In this document: one piece after another, positions 43,550-51,386 of the stretch
How the letters are laid out: each line of letters starts with the position of its first letter
Numbering within the stretch: position 1 is the stretch's first letter
Assembly (NCBI RefSeq): GCF_017876295.1
Contig: NZ_JAGINT010000002.1
Coordinates: forward strand, 2,418,001 to 2,482,000
Length of the DNA: 64,000 nt
Source of the DNA: Kribbella aluminosa
GTDB taxonomy: Bacteria; Actinomycetota; Actinomycetes; Propionibacteriales; Kribbellaceae
Direction of reading: 5' to 3'
Translations under genes and position numbers: made by a program
Notes under the pieces: model-generated
Seen by the model: the letters and a program-made list of their open reading frames with translations, nothing else
The model's database searches: none
Told to the model about the DNA's origin: nothing

Positions 43550-44266
43550 ATGGCCCGTATCGATGGACGTAATGCTGACCAGCTCCGCCCGGTGAAGGTG
43601 ACCCGGAACTGGCTCGACCACGCCGAGGGCTCGGTGCTGGTCGAGTTCGGGCGCACCCGGGTGCTGTGCGCGGCGAGTGTGACCGAGGGCGTGCCGCGCT
43701 GGCGGAAGGGCTCCGGGCTCGGCTGGGTGAGCGCGGAGTACGCGATGCTGCCGCGGGCCACCAACACCCGCTCGGACCGCGAGTCCGTGAAGGGCAGGAT
43801 CGGTGGCCGTACCCACGAGATCTCCCGGCTGATCGGGCGCTCGCTGCGGGCCGTGATCGACTACAAGGCGCTCGGCGAGAACACGATCCTGCTGGACTGC
43901 GACGTGCTGCAGGCCGACGGCGGCACCCGGACCGCGGCGATCACCGGCGCGTACGTCGCACTCGCCGACGCCGTGTCCTGGTTGCGGGAGCGGAAGCTGC
44001 TGAAGAGTGAGCCGCTGACCGGCAGCGTCGCCGCGGTGTCGGTGGGGATCATCGACGGTACGCCGATGCTCGACCTCTGCTACGAGGAGGACGTCCGGGC
44101 CGAGACCGACATGAACCTGGTGATCACCGGCGACGGGAAGTTCATCGAGGTGCAGGGGACCGCGGAGGGCGCGCCGTTCGACCGCTCCGAGCTGGACAGC
44201 CTGCTGGAGCTCGGACTTTCCGGGTGCGCGGATCTCGCCAAGCTGCAGCAGGAGGCCCTGGCGTGA
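43550..44266 (+). CDS. rph: Ribonuclease PH
   Basis: 238 residues. It trims tRNA 3' ends by phosphorolysis. 'RIDGRNADQLRPVKVTRNWL', 'GLGWVSAEYAMLPRATNTR', 'GRTHEISRLIGRSLRAV', 'ILLDCDVLQADGGTRTAAI' and 'DMNLVITGDGKFIEVQGTAEG' are family signatures and include the phosphate-binding arginines. It couples to rdgB through a GTGA overlap. It starts 10 bp after the broken SGNH gene, which separates it from its usual neighbour, the MBL gene. Confidence 0.97.
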   Translation: MARIDGRNADQLRPVKVTRNWLDHAEGSVLVEFGRTRVLCAASVTEGVPRWRKGSGLGWVSAEYAMLPRATNTRSDRESVKGRIGGRTHEISRLIGRSLRAVIDYKALGENTILLDCDVLQADGGTRTAAITGAYVALADAVSWLRERKLLKSEPLTGSVAAVSVGIIDGTPMLDLCYEEDVRAETDMNLVITGDGKFIEVQGTAEGAPFDRSELDSLLELGLSGCADLAKLQQEALA

Positions 44267-44868
44267 GTCGGGTTTTGCTTGCCTCGAACAACAAGAAGAA
44301 GCTCGAGGAGCTGCGGCGGATCCTGACGCCGATCGTGCCCGGTATCGAGGTGCTCGGGCTCGGCGACGTGCCGCCGTACGAGGAACCGGCCGAGACCGAG
44401 CCGACGTTCGAGGGGAACGCGCTGCTGAAGGCGCACGCGGCGCTGAAGGCGACCGGCCTGCCGTCGATCGCGGACGACAGCGGGATCTGCGTGGACGCGC
44501 TGAACGGGATGCCCGGCGTACTGTCGGCGCGCTGGTCCGGGCCGTCGAAGGACAACCACGCGAACAACGTGCTGCTGCTCGGTCAGCTCGAGGACGTACC
44601 GGACGAGCGGCGCGGGGCGTCGTTCGTGGCGGCGGTCGCGTTCGTGCGGCCGGGCGGGCCGGACGAGATCGTCCTCGGCGAGATGCGCGGCTCGGTGATC
44701 CGTTCGCTGCGTGGCACCGGCGGGTTCGGGTACGACGTACTGTTCCAGGCCGAGGGGTACGACCGGACGACAGCCGAACTGTCGATCGAGGAGAAGGACG
44801 CGATCAGCCACCGGGGCAAGGCGTTGCGCTCGCTCGCCCCGATCGTCGCGAAGGCATTGGGGAGCTAG
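44263..44868 (+). CDS. rdgB: dITP/XTP pyrophosphatase
   Basis: 201 residues from GTG 44263, overlapping rph by 4 bp. It removes dITP, XTP and other non-canonical purine nucleotides. Ham1/RdgB signatures: 'LLASNNKKKLEELRRIL', 'TFEGNALLKAHAAL', 'IADDSGICVDALNGMPGVLSAR' split around the metal Asp pair, and 'GTGGFGYDVLF'. It closes the conserved clpS-rdgB block. Confidence 0.96.
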   Translation: MSRVLLASNNKKKLEELRRILTPIVPGIEVLGLGDVPPYEEPAETEPTFEGNALLKAHAALKATGLPSIADDSGICVDALNGMPGVLSARWSGPSKDNHANNVLLLGQLEDVPDERRGASFVAAVAFVRPGGPDEIVLGEMRGSVIRSLRGTGGFGYDVLFQAEGYDRTTAELSIEEKDAISHRGKALRSLAPIVAKALGS

Positions 44869-44870
44869 GG

Positions 44871-45464
44871 ATGTTGTTCGCCGGATCTGACCGGGACGGG
44901 GTCGCCGACGGGCGGATCACCGTCGCCTATCGCCGCTGGGCCGAGCCGCGGGTCGCCGAGGGACGGGTGTACCGCACGAACGCGGGGCGGATCGAGGTCG
45001 ACAGCATCCGCCCGGTGAATCCCGAGCTGATCGCGGACACCGACGCCGACCTGCAGCTGGCCGATCGGCAGAACGCCCGCGACGTCCGCCGGCGGCTGCG
45101 GGGCGACGAGTCGTTGCCGACGTTCCTGATCCGGTTCCATCTCGTCGAGGGACCGGATCCGCGGGAGGAGCTGGCGGCGCGGACGTCCTTGAGCGCTGAG
45201 GAGTTCGCCGACCTGCAGGACCGGCTCGCGCACTTCGACTCGCTGAGCCAGCACGGGCCGTGGACGCAGGACACGCTCCGCCTGATCGAGAGCAGTCCGG
45301 CCGTGCGGGCCGGGGACCTGGCCGCGTCGGTCGGCCGTCAGACCGCGCCGTTCAAGCTCGACGTACGGAAGCTGAAGAACCTTGGTCTGACCTACAGTCT
45401 CGAGGTCGGCTACCGGATCTCCCCCCGGGGTGCGGCGTACCTGGACGCGACTAGGAGCGCGTGA
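44871..45464 (+). CDS. Conserved protein with ASCH-like N-terminus
   Basis: 197 residues, starting 2 bp after the rdgB stop, so co-transcribed. The first 45 residues ('DGRITVAYRRWAEPRVAEGRVY') look like an ASCH/PUA-type RNA-binding barrel. The rest is helical and ends in a winged-helix-like region ('APFKLDVRKLKNLGLTYSLEVGYRIS'). The family occurs in actinobacteria. No experimental function is known to me; position after rph-rdgB suggests RNA or nucleotide quality control. Confidence 0.8.
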   Translation: MLFAGSDRDGVADGRITVAYRRWAEPRVAEGRVYRTNAGRIEVDSIRPVNPELIADTDADLQLADRQNARDVRRRLRGDESLPTFLIRFHLVEGPDPREELAARTSLSAEEFADLQDRLAHFDSLSQHGPWTQDTLRLIESSPAVRAGDLAASVGRQTAPFKLDVRKLKNLGLTYSLEVGYRISPRGAAYLDATRSA

Positions 45465-46026
45465 GCCCGAGCGTTGCCAGCAGGTCCTCGTGCAGCTCGA
45501 ACCACACCCGGTGACACGAGTCCACGTCGCTGCGGTCCACCCACTTGTGCTCGATGGCGGCCGAGAACCGTACGTCGTACCCCCGGAAACGGGGGAGCGC
45601 CGTCGTCAACCGCCGCACGAGTGGCGCAAGCGCGACCCCCAGCACCCGAAGCTCGTCCAGCACACCGGCGTCCCAGGCGGCATCGGAATGATCGTTCACG
45701 CCCAACGGATCCCCGTCCACCGGCCGCAACTGCCAATCCGTGCACGCCTGCTGCAAGATCCCGTTCAGCGGCAGGAACTCGTCGTACACCTGCTGCACCG
45801 TTTCTGTGCTGCTCTCGTCCTTCAGCAGGCGCTCGTTCTCCGAGCGTCCTTCCTCCGTGAGCGACCAGCCCGAGGTGCCGGCGAAGCTGCTGTACGTCGT
45901 CCACCCGCGCGCCTCGGCGTCCTCGAGCGCGTCCTGCGTCTCGTCGACGGGCAGGTCGAAGCGCTTGGCAACCGCAGGGGTGTCCGCGAACCCGAGCAAC
46001 CGGACCGCATGCAGCACCAGCAACAT
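45451..46026 (-). CDS. Winged-helix regulator-like protein
   Basis: 191 residues from ATG 46026, overlapping the upstream gene by 1 bp (TGATG). The N-terminal 75 residues form a winged helix: 'HAVRLLGFADTPAVAKRFDLPV', 'TQDALEDAEARGWTTY' and 'WSLTEEGRSENERLL'. An all-helical C-terminal domain ends 'CHRVWFELHEDLLATLGL'. I know no assigned function. It forms an operon with the small HTH protein and is divergent from the PEP-utilising enzyme, which suggests it regulates or works with that enzyme. Confidence 0.75.
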   Translation of the reverse strand: MLLVLHAVRLLGFADTPAVAKRFDLPVDETQDALEDAEARGWTTYSSFAGTSGWSLTEEGRSENERLLKDESSTETVQQVYDEFLPLNGILQQACTDWQLRPVDGDPLGVNDHSDAAWDAGVLDELRVLGVALAPLVRRLTTALPRFRGYDVRFSAAIEHKWVDRSDVDSCHRVWFELHEDLLATLGLTRS

Positions 46027-46403
46027 CACGACACCCCGTCCTGCCGCGCCGCCAGCCGGTTGAACCGCTGCTGACATGCCTGCGGCGAACTGAACCCCAT
46101 CGCGTCCGCCATCTCCGCCCAGGTCAGTCCCGAACTCCTTGCCAGGAACAACAACCCCGCCTCGACCTCGTCCACCTCGGCGCGCGCCGCCGGCAGCAAC
46201 GCCAGCGCCGCCAGCAGGTCGTCGTCGCCCAGCTCCGCGGCCCGCCACGCCGCGAACTGCGTGAGATCCACCGCCGACAACGGCACCGGCGGCGGCCGCC
46301 ACGGCCGCGCCGGCAACTCGTCGGCCCCCCTCGCCAGCAGTTGCTCGCGAGCCGTCCGCTGGCGCTCGGCCTGCAGCTGATCCGCGTTCTGGTTGCGTCG
46401 CAT
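46026..46403 (-). CDS. Small HTH DNA-binding protein
   Basis: 125 residues from ATG 46403. A basic, Gln/Arg-rich N-terminus ('MRRNQNADQLQAERQRTARE') precedes a helix-turn-helix near the C-terminus ('GLTWAEMADAMGFSSPQACQQR', recognition helix 'SSPQACQQRFNRL'). The HTH resembles those of sigma-like or Sfh-type proteins. First gene of a two-gene operon divergent from the PEP-utilising enzyme. The 75-bp intergenic region carries the 14-bp direct repeats it may bind. Confidence 0.75.
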   Translation of the reverse strand: MRRNQNADQLQAERQRTAREQLLARGADELPARPWRPPPVPLSAVDLTQFAAWRAAELGDDDLLAALALLPAARAEVDEVEAGLLFLARSSGLTWAEMADAMGFSSPQACQQRFNRLAARQDGVS

Positions 46404-46422
46404 ACCAATACAGTGGATCATC

Positions 46423-46450
46423 AACAAAACGTTGTCAACAAAACATTGTC
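46423..46450. promoter_or_regulatory. Tandem 14-bp direct repeats in a divergent promoter
   Basis: AACAAAACGTTGTC (46423-46436) is followed without gap by AACAAAACATTGTC (46437-46450). On the minus strand each provides a TTGACA -35-like hexamer; each also holds an ACAA-N4-TTGT dyad. It is AT-rich in a GC-rich genome. It is probably an operator or promoter of the divergent pair at 46403 and 46478. Confidence 0.6.
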
Positions 46451-46477
46451 AACGCTCCGTTGCTAGAAGGTTGGCCG

Positions 46478-47671
46478 ATGCTGATCCCCCTCTCCCAAGC
46501 CACCCCCACGACCTGCGGTCCCAAAGCCGCCTCTCTAGCCACCCTCCTCCAAACACACCTCCCGGTCCCCGACGGCGTAGTAATCCCCTTCCCCATCTCA
46601 CCTACGCCTGACGGAAACGCTGGGATTGGTGGGGAGTCGGTGGTTGGGCGGGGGTGTGGTGGTGGGCTTGCGGCGGAGGAGGTTGAGGAATTGCGGCGGT
46701 GGTTGGTGAGTGCGGGGGATCCGGTGGTTGCCGTGCGGTCGTCGGCGTCCAACGAGGACACGGGCCTGGCATCGGCGGCGGGGCAGCATGACAGCTTCCT
46801 CGGCGTACACGGGATCGACGCGGTCGTCGACGCCGTACGGGCGTGCCGGGCGTCGCTCTGGTCCGAGCGTGCAACGGCGTACCGGAAGGATTCCCCGACA
46901 CCCGCGATGGCCGTGATCATCCAGCATCACGTGGACGCGGCGGTCTCCGGCGTCCTGTTCACCTCGCCCGACGGTTCGACCCTCATCGAGGCATCCTGGG
47001 GCCTGGGCCCGAGCGTCGTCGAAGGTCACGTAACCCCCGACCGCTACGAAGTCCGCAACGCTGGAGTCACCCGGACGATCGCCGACAAACCCACAGCGCT
47101 GGTCCGCGACGGCTCCCACCTGGTCACCCGCCCGGTCCCCGCCGATCAGCGCCGTACGCCGACCCTCTCGGACGCCACCGCCGTACACCTGGCGACCCTC
47201 GCCCACCGAGCCGCCACCACGTTCGGCTCCCCACAAGACATCGAATGGGCCATAGCCGCCAACACCATCTGGCTCCTGCAATCCCGCCCAGTCACCACCC
47301 ACCCACCAACCCCCACACCTACGCCACCCTCCACCAGGGCCGTCCTCAGTGGTACTCCCGCCAGTCACGGTGTGGCGACCGGATCGGCGCGCGTCGTCCG
47401 TGGCCCGGCTGACTTCGGGTTCGTCCGGCCCGGTGACATCCTCGTCTGCCCGTACACCGACCCGGCCTGGACGCCGCTCCTGTCCATCGCCGCCGGCGTG
47501 ATCACCGAGACCGGCGGCGTCCTCTCCCACGCGGCGATCGTCGCGCGCGAACACGGCATCCCCGCCGTACTCGCCGTCCCGCGAGCAACCGACCGCATCC
47601 CCACCGGCGTCACCATCACCCTCAACGGCTCAACCGGCGCCGTGCACCTCAACCCCGCTTCAGAAACCTGA
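46478..47671 (+). CDS. Compact PEP-utilising enzyme (ATP-binding plus phosphohistidine domain)
   Basis: 397 residues from ATG 46478, with AGAAGG 7 bp upstream. The N-terminal PPDK/PEP-synthase ATP-binding domain (about 10-280) has 'VVAVRSSASNEDTGLASAAGQH', interrupted by other residues, 'MAVIIQHHVDAAVSGVLFT' and 'DIEWAIAANTIWLLQSRPV'. After a Pro/Thr linker comes the swivelling domain with 'ITETGGVLSHAAIVAREHGIPAV', whose His is phosphorylated. The PEP- or rifampin-binding central domain of PEP synthase and rifampin phosphotransferase is absent. The phospho-acceptor must be another protein or a small molecule. Residues 50-65 contain a Gly-rich low-complexity stretch. Confidence 0.82.
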   Translation: MLIPLSQATPTTCGPKAASLATLLQTHLPVPDGVVIPFPISPTPDGNAGIGGESVVGRGCGGGLAAEEVEELRRWLVSAGDPVVAVRSSASNEDTGLASAAGQHDSFLGVHGIDAVVDAVRACRASLWSERATAYRKDSPTPAMAVIIQHHVDAAVSGVLFTSPDGSTLIEASWGLGPSVVEGHVTPDRYEVRNAGVTRTIADKPTALVRDGSHLVTRPVPADQRRTPTLSDATAVHLATLAHRAATTFGSPQDIEWAIAANTIWLLQSRPVTTHPPTPTPTPPSTRAVLSGTPASHGVATGSARVVRGPADFGFVRPGDILVCPYTDPAWTPLLSIAAGVITETGGVLSHAAIVAREHGIPAVLAVPRATDRIPTGVTITLNGSTGAVHLNPASET

Positions 47672-47816
47672 GATAGAACGCAAGAAACACCAACACGATC
47701 CCGACGTTGGCGAACAGCCGCGGCCAGAACTGGTGCCGGAAGAACCCCACATCCACACCAACCACAACCGCGACCATCATCGCCACGTAGACACCGGCGA
47801 GCACCTGTCTCCCCAT
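47649..47816 (-). CDS. Small membrane protein, 55 residues
   Basis: Starts at ATG 47816 ('MGRQVLAGVYVAMMVAVVVG') and ends 'LAFYLRFLKRG' at the TGA 47651-47649, overlapping the end of the PEP-utilising gene by 23 bp. Two hydrophobic segments flank a polar turn ('FFRHQFWPR'). The amino-acid composition and the positive C-terminus fit a real two-TM microprotein better than chance. The function is unknown, and there is no strong RBS. Confidence 0.6.
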   Translation of the reverse strand: MGRQVLAGVYVAMMVAVVVGVDVGFFRHQFWPRLFANVGIVLVFLAFYLRFLKRG

Positions 47817-47987
47817 GCTCCGATGGTACTGCCGACTACCGACAACTCCGCGCCCCAGCTGAATGAAACTCCCCGAGGCCGTAGAGACTTCAGTCCTGTC
47901 GCCTCGGTTCGTGGTTGCGGCGAGTGAGCTCGCGGTCGACCGGGGAAGCGCGTAGTGGCGTCAGTTGTGGTACTTCCGGTCGTCGTT

Positions 47988-48090
47988 CTACGAGTTGGAC
48001 GGCGGGACGCACTTGGGGTCGACGAGGGCGGGCGGTACGCCGCTGATCCCGCCGTGCACTGCGTTGCAGAGTTTCGTGTCGTCGCATCCG
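47988..48090 (-). pseudogene. Possible gene remnant in the 345-bp gap before the HNH gene
   Basis: The minus strand holds a short frame reading 'CDDTKLCNAVHGGISGVPPA' followed by 'LVDPKCVPPSNS' and a TAG. Its Cys/Pro spacing looks like the end of a secreted protein, but no start, signal peptide or RBS is present. The rest of 47817-48161 shows no gene; AT-richer DNA just before 48162 probably holds the HNH gene promoter. Confidence 0.25.
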
Positions 48091-48161
48091 GATCGTAGAT
48101 CTCTTGAAAACAAGGGGGTTCGTTGTGAGAACTGTCGGAGGCGGCGGCTAGAGTTGCCGGT

Positions 48162-49754
48162 ATGGATGTTCTCGGTGGACGCTCAGTGGTTGCCTTGGGC
48201 AACCATGAGGTGCTGCCTGCGCTCGACGCGGTCGACGCCGAGATCATCCGGCTGCAAGGGATCCGGCTGCAACTCGTCACCCGCGCAGAAGAAGACGGCC
48301 ACGCCCAGGAACTCGGCGCCCGCGACACCGTCGAGCTGCTCAACCTGCGGCACCGCCGCGACCGCTCCGAGGCCTGGCGCGATGTGCGTCTGGCCCGCGT
48401 GTTGCCCAGGTACGGCGCGGTCGGTGCGGCCCTGGCTGACGGGATCCAGTCCGGCGATGGCACGGTGCGGCTCATGCAGACCGCGCACGCGTTCGCGATC
48501 GTCACCGAACTCGAACGTGTCCGTGCTCGCGTCCCGGTCGAGGACCTGGACGTCGCTGAGACTCAGCTGGTGTCCCTCGCGGCCCACCTGACCCCGAAGG
48601 AGTTGCGGTCGGCCGCTCATGAACTCTGTAACCTGCTCGATGCTGACGGCGTCGAACCGGAGGAACACAAGGCGTACGCGCGGGAGTCGCTGACGTTGAC
48701 CACGGCCGAGAACGGCGTGAAATTCAGGGGCTACCTCGCCAACGAGAACGCCGAACTGCTGCGCGCCATCGTCCACGCCGGCGCCCGCCCCCACAAAACC
48801 GTCGACGGCGAACACGACCCCCGGTCCCGCGACAAGCGCCAGGCCGACGCACTCACCACCGCACTGACGGTCGCCGCGAACGCCTGGGACACCGCTCCGG
48901 CCGGGCACGGCGCGAAAGCGACCATCACCGTCACCATCGACCTCGACGACCTCACATCAGCCACCGCCGACGCGACCGGCCAGACGGTCTACGGCGACGC
49001 CCTGTCCGCCGCCGCGATCCGCCGCCTGGCCTGCGACGCCAATGTCATCCCGCTGGTCCTGGGCTCCACCTCCGAACCGCTGGACGTCGGCCGCCGCGAA
49101 CGCCTGGTCACCAAACACACCCGGCACGCCCTGAACGCCCGCGACCGCGGCTGCGTGGTGTGTGCCGCGCCGCCGGTCATGTGCGACGCCCATCACCTCA
49201 CTTCCTGGCTGGACGGCGGCCCGACCGCCCTGACCAATCTCGTGCTGCTGTGCCGCCGCCACCATGTAGACCTCCACGCCGGCCGCTGGCACATCACCAT
49301 CACCAACGGCAAAGTCCACATCGCCCGCCCCACCTGGGCCAACCCACCAAGCACCAGCCCACCAAGCACGAGCCCACCAAGCACCAGCCCACCAAGCACG
49401 TGCCCACCAAGTACCAGCCCACCGGCACGCGCTCGCATCGCGCAACCGGATCCCCCAGCCGGTCAACCACTGCGCGACACACCCAATACACCCAACGCAT
49501 CGGACACACCCGGCACACCCGAGCCACCGGGCGCCGTACCCGCATGCCCCGACGATCCCGGCAACAAACCCAGACCGCCCGAACCCCACAAGCCGCCAGG
49601 CGACCCCTGGGGCGACATAGACGTGCCCGCCCCACGCACCAGCCGATGGAAAGCCGACGAAGCGACCCTCACCGCCGCAGCCCGCTTCGCCGTCTGGGGC
49701 GAACGCACCCCCACCGAACCCGCCACCGGCCCACCATCTTTCGCAACCATCTGA
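48162..49754 (+). CDS. DUF222/HNH endonuclease family protein with repeat tail
   Basis: 530 residues. The N-terminal DUF222 helical domain (about 20-300) is followed by an HNH nuclease domain: 'DRGCVVCAAPPVMCDAHHLT', then 'TNLVLLCRRHHVDLHAGRW'. These have zinc cysteines and the catalytic His. Actinobacteria carry many such REP13E12-type proteins, probably selfish or repair nucleases; the target is unknown. Residues about 395-420 are five PPSTS/PPSTC repeats, and the 100 residues after are Pro-rich and disordered. The repeats are exact 15-bp units, a sign of slippage. Confidence 0.85.
   Translation: MDVLGGRSVVALGNHEVLPALDAVDAEIIRLQGIRLQLVTRAEEDGHAQELGARDTVELLNLRHRRDRSEAWRDVRLARVLPRYGAVGAALADGIQSGDGTVRLMQTAHAFAIVTELERVRARVPVEDLDVAETQLVSLAAHLTPKELRSAAHELCNLLDADGVEPEEHKAYARESLTLTTAENGVKFRGYLANENAELLRAIVHAGARPHKTVDGEHDPRSRDKRQADALTTALTVAANAWDTAPAGHGAKATITVTIDLDDLTSATADATGQTVYGDALSAAAIRRLACDANVIPLVLGSTSEPLDVGRRERLVTKHTRHALNARDRGCVVCAAPPVMCDAHHLTSWLDGGPTALTNLVLLCRRHHVDLHAGRWHITITNGKVHIARPTWANPPSTSPPSTSPPSTSPPSTCPPSTSPPARARIAQPDPPAGQPLRDTPNTPNASDTPGTPEPPGAVPACPDDPGNKPRPPEPHKPPGDPWGDIDVPAPRTSRWKADEATLTAAARFAVWGERTPTEPATGPPSFATI
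49343..49417 (+). repeat. Five 15-bp tandem repeats inside the HNH gene
   Basis: Units of CCCACCAAGCACCAG, with one or two substitutions each, run five times without gap. They keep frame and encode Pro-Pro-Ser-Thr-Ser. Unit count is expected to vary among strains. Confidence 0.85.
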
Positions 49755-49925
49755 GCCAGGCTGGGTCCGAGGGCAGACTGAGGTACCGCGCTCCTTGTGC
49801 TGCTGGGGGATCCCCGCCTGATCACCACGACCTCGACGGCGCCGAGGGCGCTCTCCGTGGATCGCGAGGGCGACGCCACCCGACCATCTCGGCGACGTGC
49901 GGCTGTCGCCGAGGAGAGTCCAGTG

Positions 49926-51308
49926 TCAGCCGCAGCAGCCCGAAGACTTGGTGGTGTCGTTCTCGATGACGGTCAGCAGGCCGCCGCTGATCCCGGTCGC
50001 CAGTCCACGGTCGGCGAGTACGGCTTGCGGCGCGGGGCCGCAGCAGCCGTCGGCCTCGTCCGCGCTGCCGCCGTAGGCGAGGTTGGACGAACAGACGCCC
50101 GTTTCGGGGAGGTCGAGCTGTACGTCGCGGGCGGCGTCCCAGTCGCCGGCCAGCGCGGCGACCACGGAGCGAGCCTGTTCGTAGCCGGTGGCAAGGAGGA
50201 ACGTCGGAGCGCGCCCGTACGACTTCGCGCCGACGGCGTAGTACCCCGGCTCCGGATGCGCGAGCTCGTCGGCACCATGCGGCGGAACCGTCCCACACGA
50301 ATGCTGATTCGGGTCGATCAGCGGCGCGAGCGCGCGGGTCGAGCCCATGATCGGGTCGAGGTCGAGCCGTAGTTCGGAGACCATGTCGTGGTCGGGACGG
50401 AACCCGGTGGAGTTGACCACGGTGTCCGCGACGACGGTCCGTTCCCCGGCGGCGAGCACGACGCGGCCGTTCGCCGTACCGATCGACTCGATGCGGAACG
50501 AGCTGACCAGCTCAACCCGCCCGGACTGCACGAGCACCTTCAACCGGGAGCCCAACGCGCCACGGGCGGGGAGTTCGTCGGCATCACCGCCGCCGTACGT
50601 ACGGGCCTGATCGGTGCCGCGCACCACCCACACGATCTCGGTCCCGGGCTCCTCGTCGGAGAGCCGTCCGAGGTCGAGCAGTGTCGTCGCCGCGGAATGC
50701 CCGGCGCCGACCACCGCCGTACGACGACCCGCGTAGCGCTCCCGATCCACTCCGAGTACGTCGGGCAGCGCATGGGCGACCCCATCCAGCCCCACCTCAC
50801 CGCGAGCCGGGATGCCCGAACCGCCGAGCACGTTCGGCCGTCGCCAGGTCCCGGCCGCGTCGATCACCGCGGACGCGAGCAGCTCGCTCCCGTCGGCCAG
50901 CCGGATCAAGTACGGCGCGTTCTCGCGGCCCGCGGTACGGACGCGATCGAACCCGACCCGCGTCACCGCGACCACCTGAGCGTGGTACCGGATGCGATCG
51001 TTCAGTGCGGGCGTCTTGGTCAGCGGAGCCAGGTAGGCGTCGATCAGCTCGCCGCCGGTCGGCAGCTTGCCAAGCTCGGGCTCCACCCACCCGGTCGGCT
51101 CCAGTAGTCGCCGGGCCGCGGCGTCGATGTCGTACCGCCAGGGACTGAACAGTCGTACATGCCGCCACTCCTCGATCGCCGCCGCGACGCCCGGACCGGA
51201 TTCGAGTACGGCGAAGTCCAGTCCGCGTTCTGCGAGGTGTGCGGCTGCTGCCAGGCCGATCGGTCCTGCGCCGATGACGACGATCGGCGCTGCTGTCTGC
51301 TCGACCAC
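49926..51308 (-). CDS. Arsenic-cluster flavoprotein (ArsO-like FAD/NAD(P)-binding)
   Basis: 460 residues. N-terminal FAD site 'PIVVIGAGPIGLAAAAHLAER' region; the NAD(P) site is 'RTAVVGAGHSAATTLLDLG'; 'VVNSTGFRPDHDMV' is the ATG-like motif. The fold is that of flavin monooxygenases and thioredoxin-reductase-like proteins found in actinobacterial ars operons (ArsO/ArsT class). The reaction is not established. The C-terminus has unusual vicinal cysteines, 'DGCCGPAP' and a terminal 'SSGCCG', good candidates for As(III) binding. It is divergent from arsR across a 78-bp promoter region. Confidence 0.82.
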   Translation of the reverse strand: MVEQTAAPIVVIGAGPIGLAAAAHLAERGLDFAVLESGPGVAAAIEEWRHVRLFSPWRYDIDAAARRLLEPTGWVEPELGKLPTGGELIDAYLAPLTKTPALNDRIRYHAQVVAVTRVGFDRVRTAGRENAPYLIRLADGSELLASAVIDAAGTWRRPNVLGGSGIPARGEVGLDGVAHALPDVLGVDRERYAGRRTAVVGAGHSAATTLLDLGRLSDEEPGTEIVWVVRGTDQARTYGGGDADELPARGALGSRLKVLVQSGRVELVSSFRIESIGTANGRVVLAAGERTVVADTVVNSTGFRPDHDMVSELRLDLDPIMGSTRALAPLIDPNQHSCGTVPPHGADELAHPEPGYYAVGAKSYGRAPTFLLATGYEQARSVVAALAGDWDAARDVQLDLPETGVCSSNLAYGGSADEADGCCGPAPQAVLADRGLATGISGGLLTVIENDTTKSSGCCG

Positions 51309-51386
51309 GATCCCACTCCCTGTCTAGAAGATCATCGAAACAACAGTCAGCTTGCCTCCTGATTAGACAAGAGTCAAGATAGATCC

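Noticed and set aside
46478..47671. Rifampin phosphotransferase
   Set aside because: The ATP-binding and phosphohistidine domains fit, but the protein is less than half the length and lacks the rifampin-binding domain. Drug resistance cannot be claimed.
49755..49925. Extra small gene between the HNH and flavoprotein genes
   Set aside because: Short frames there have no start with RBS and no recognisable motif. The region probably holds only convergent 3' ends with a weak GCGGCTG/CAGCCGC dyad.
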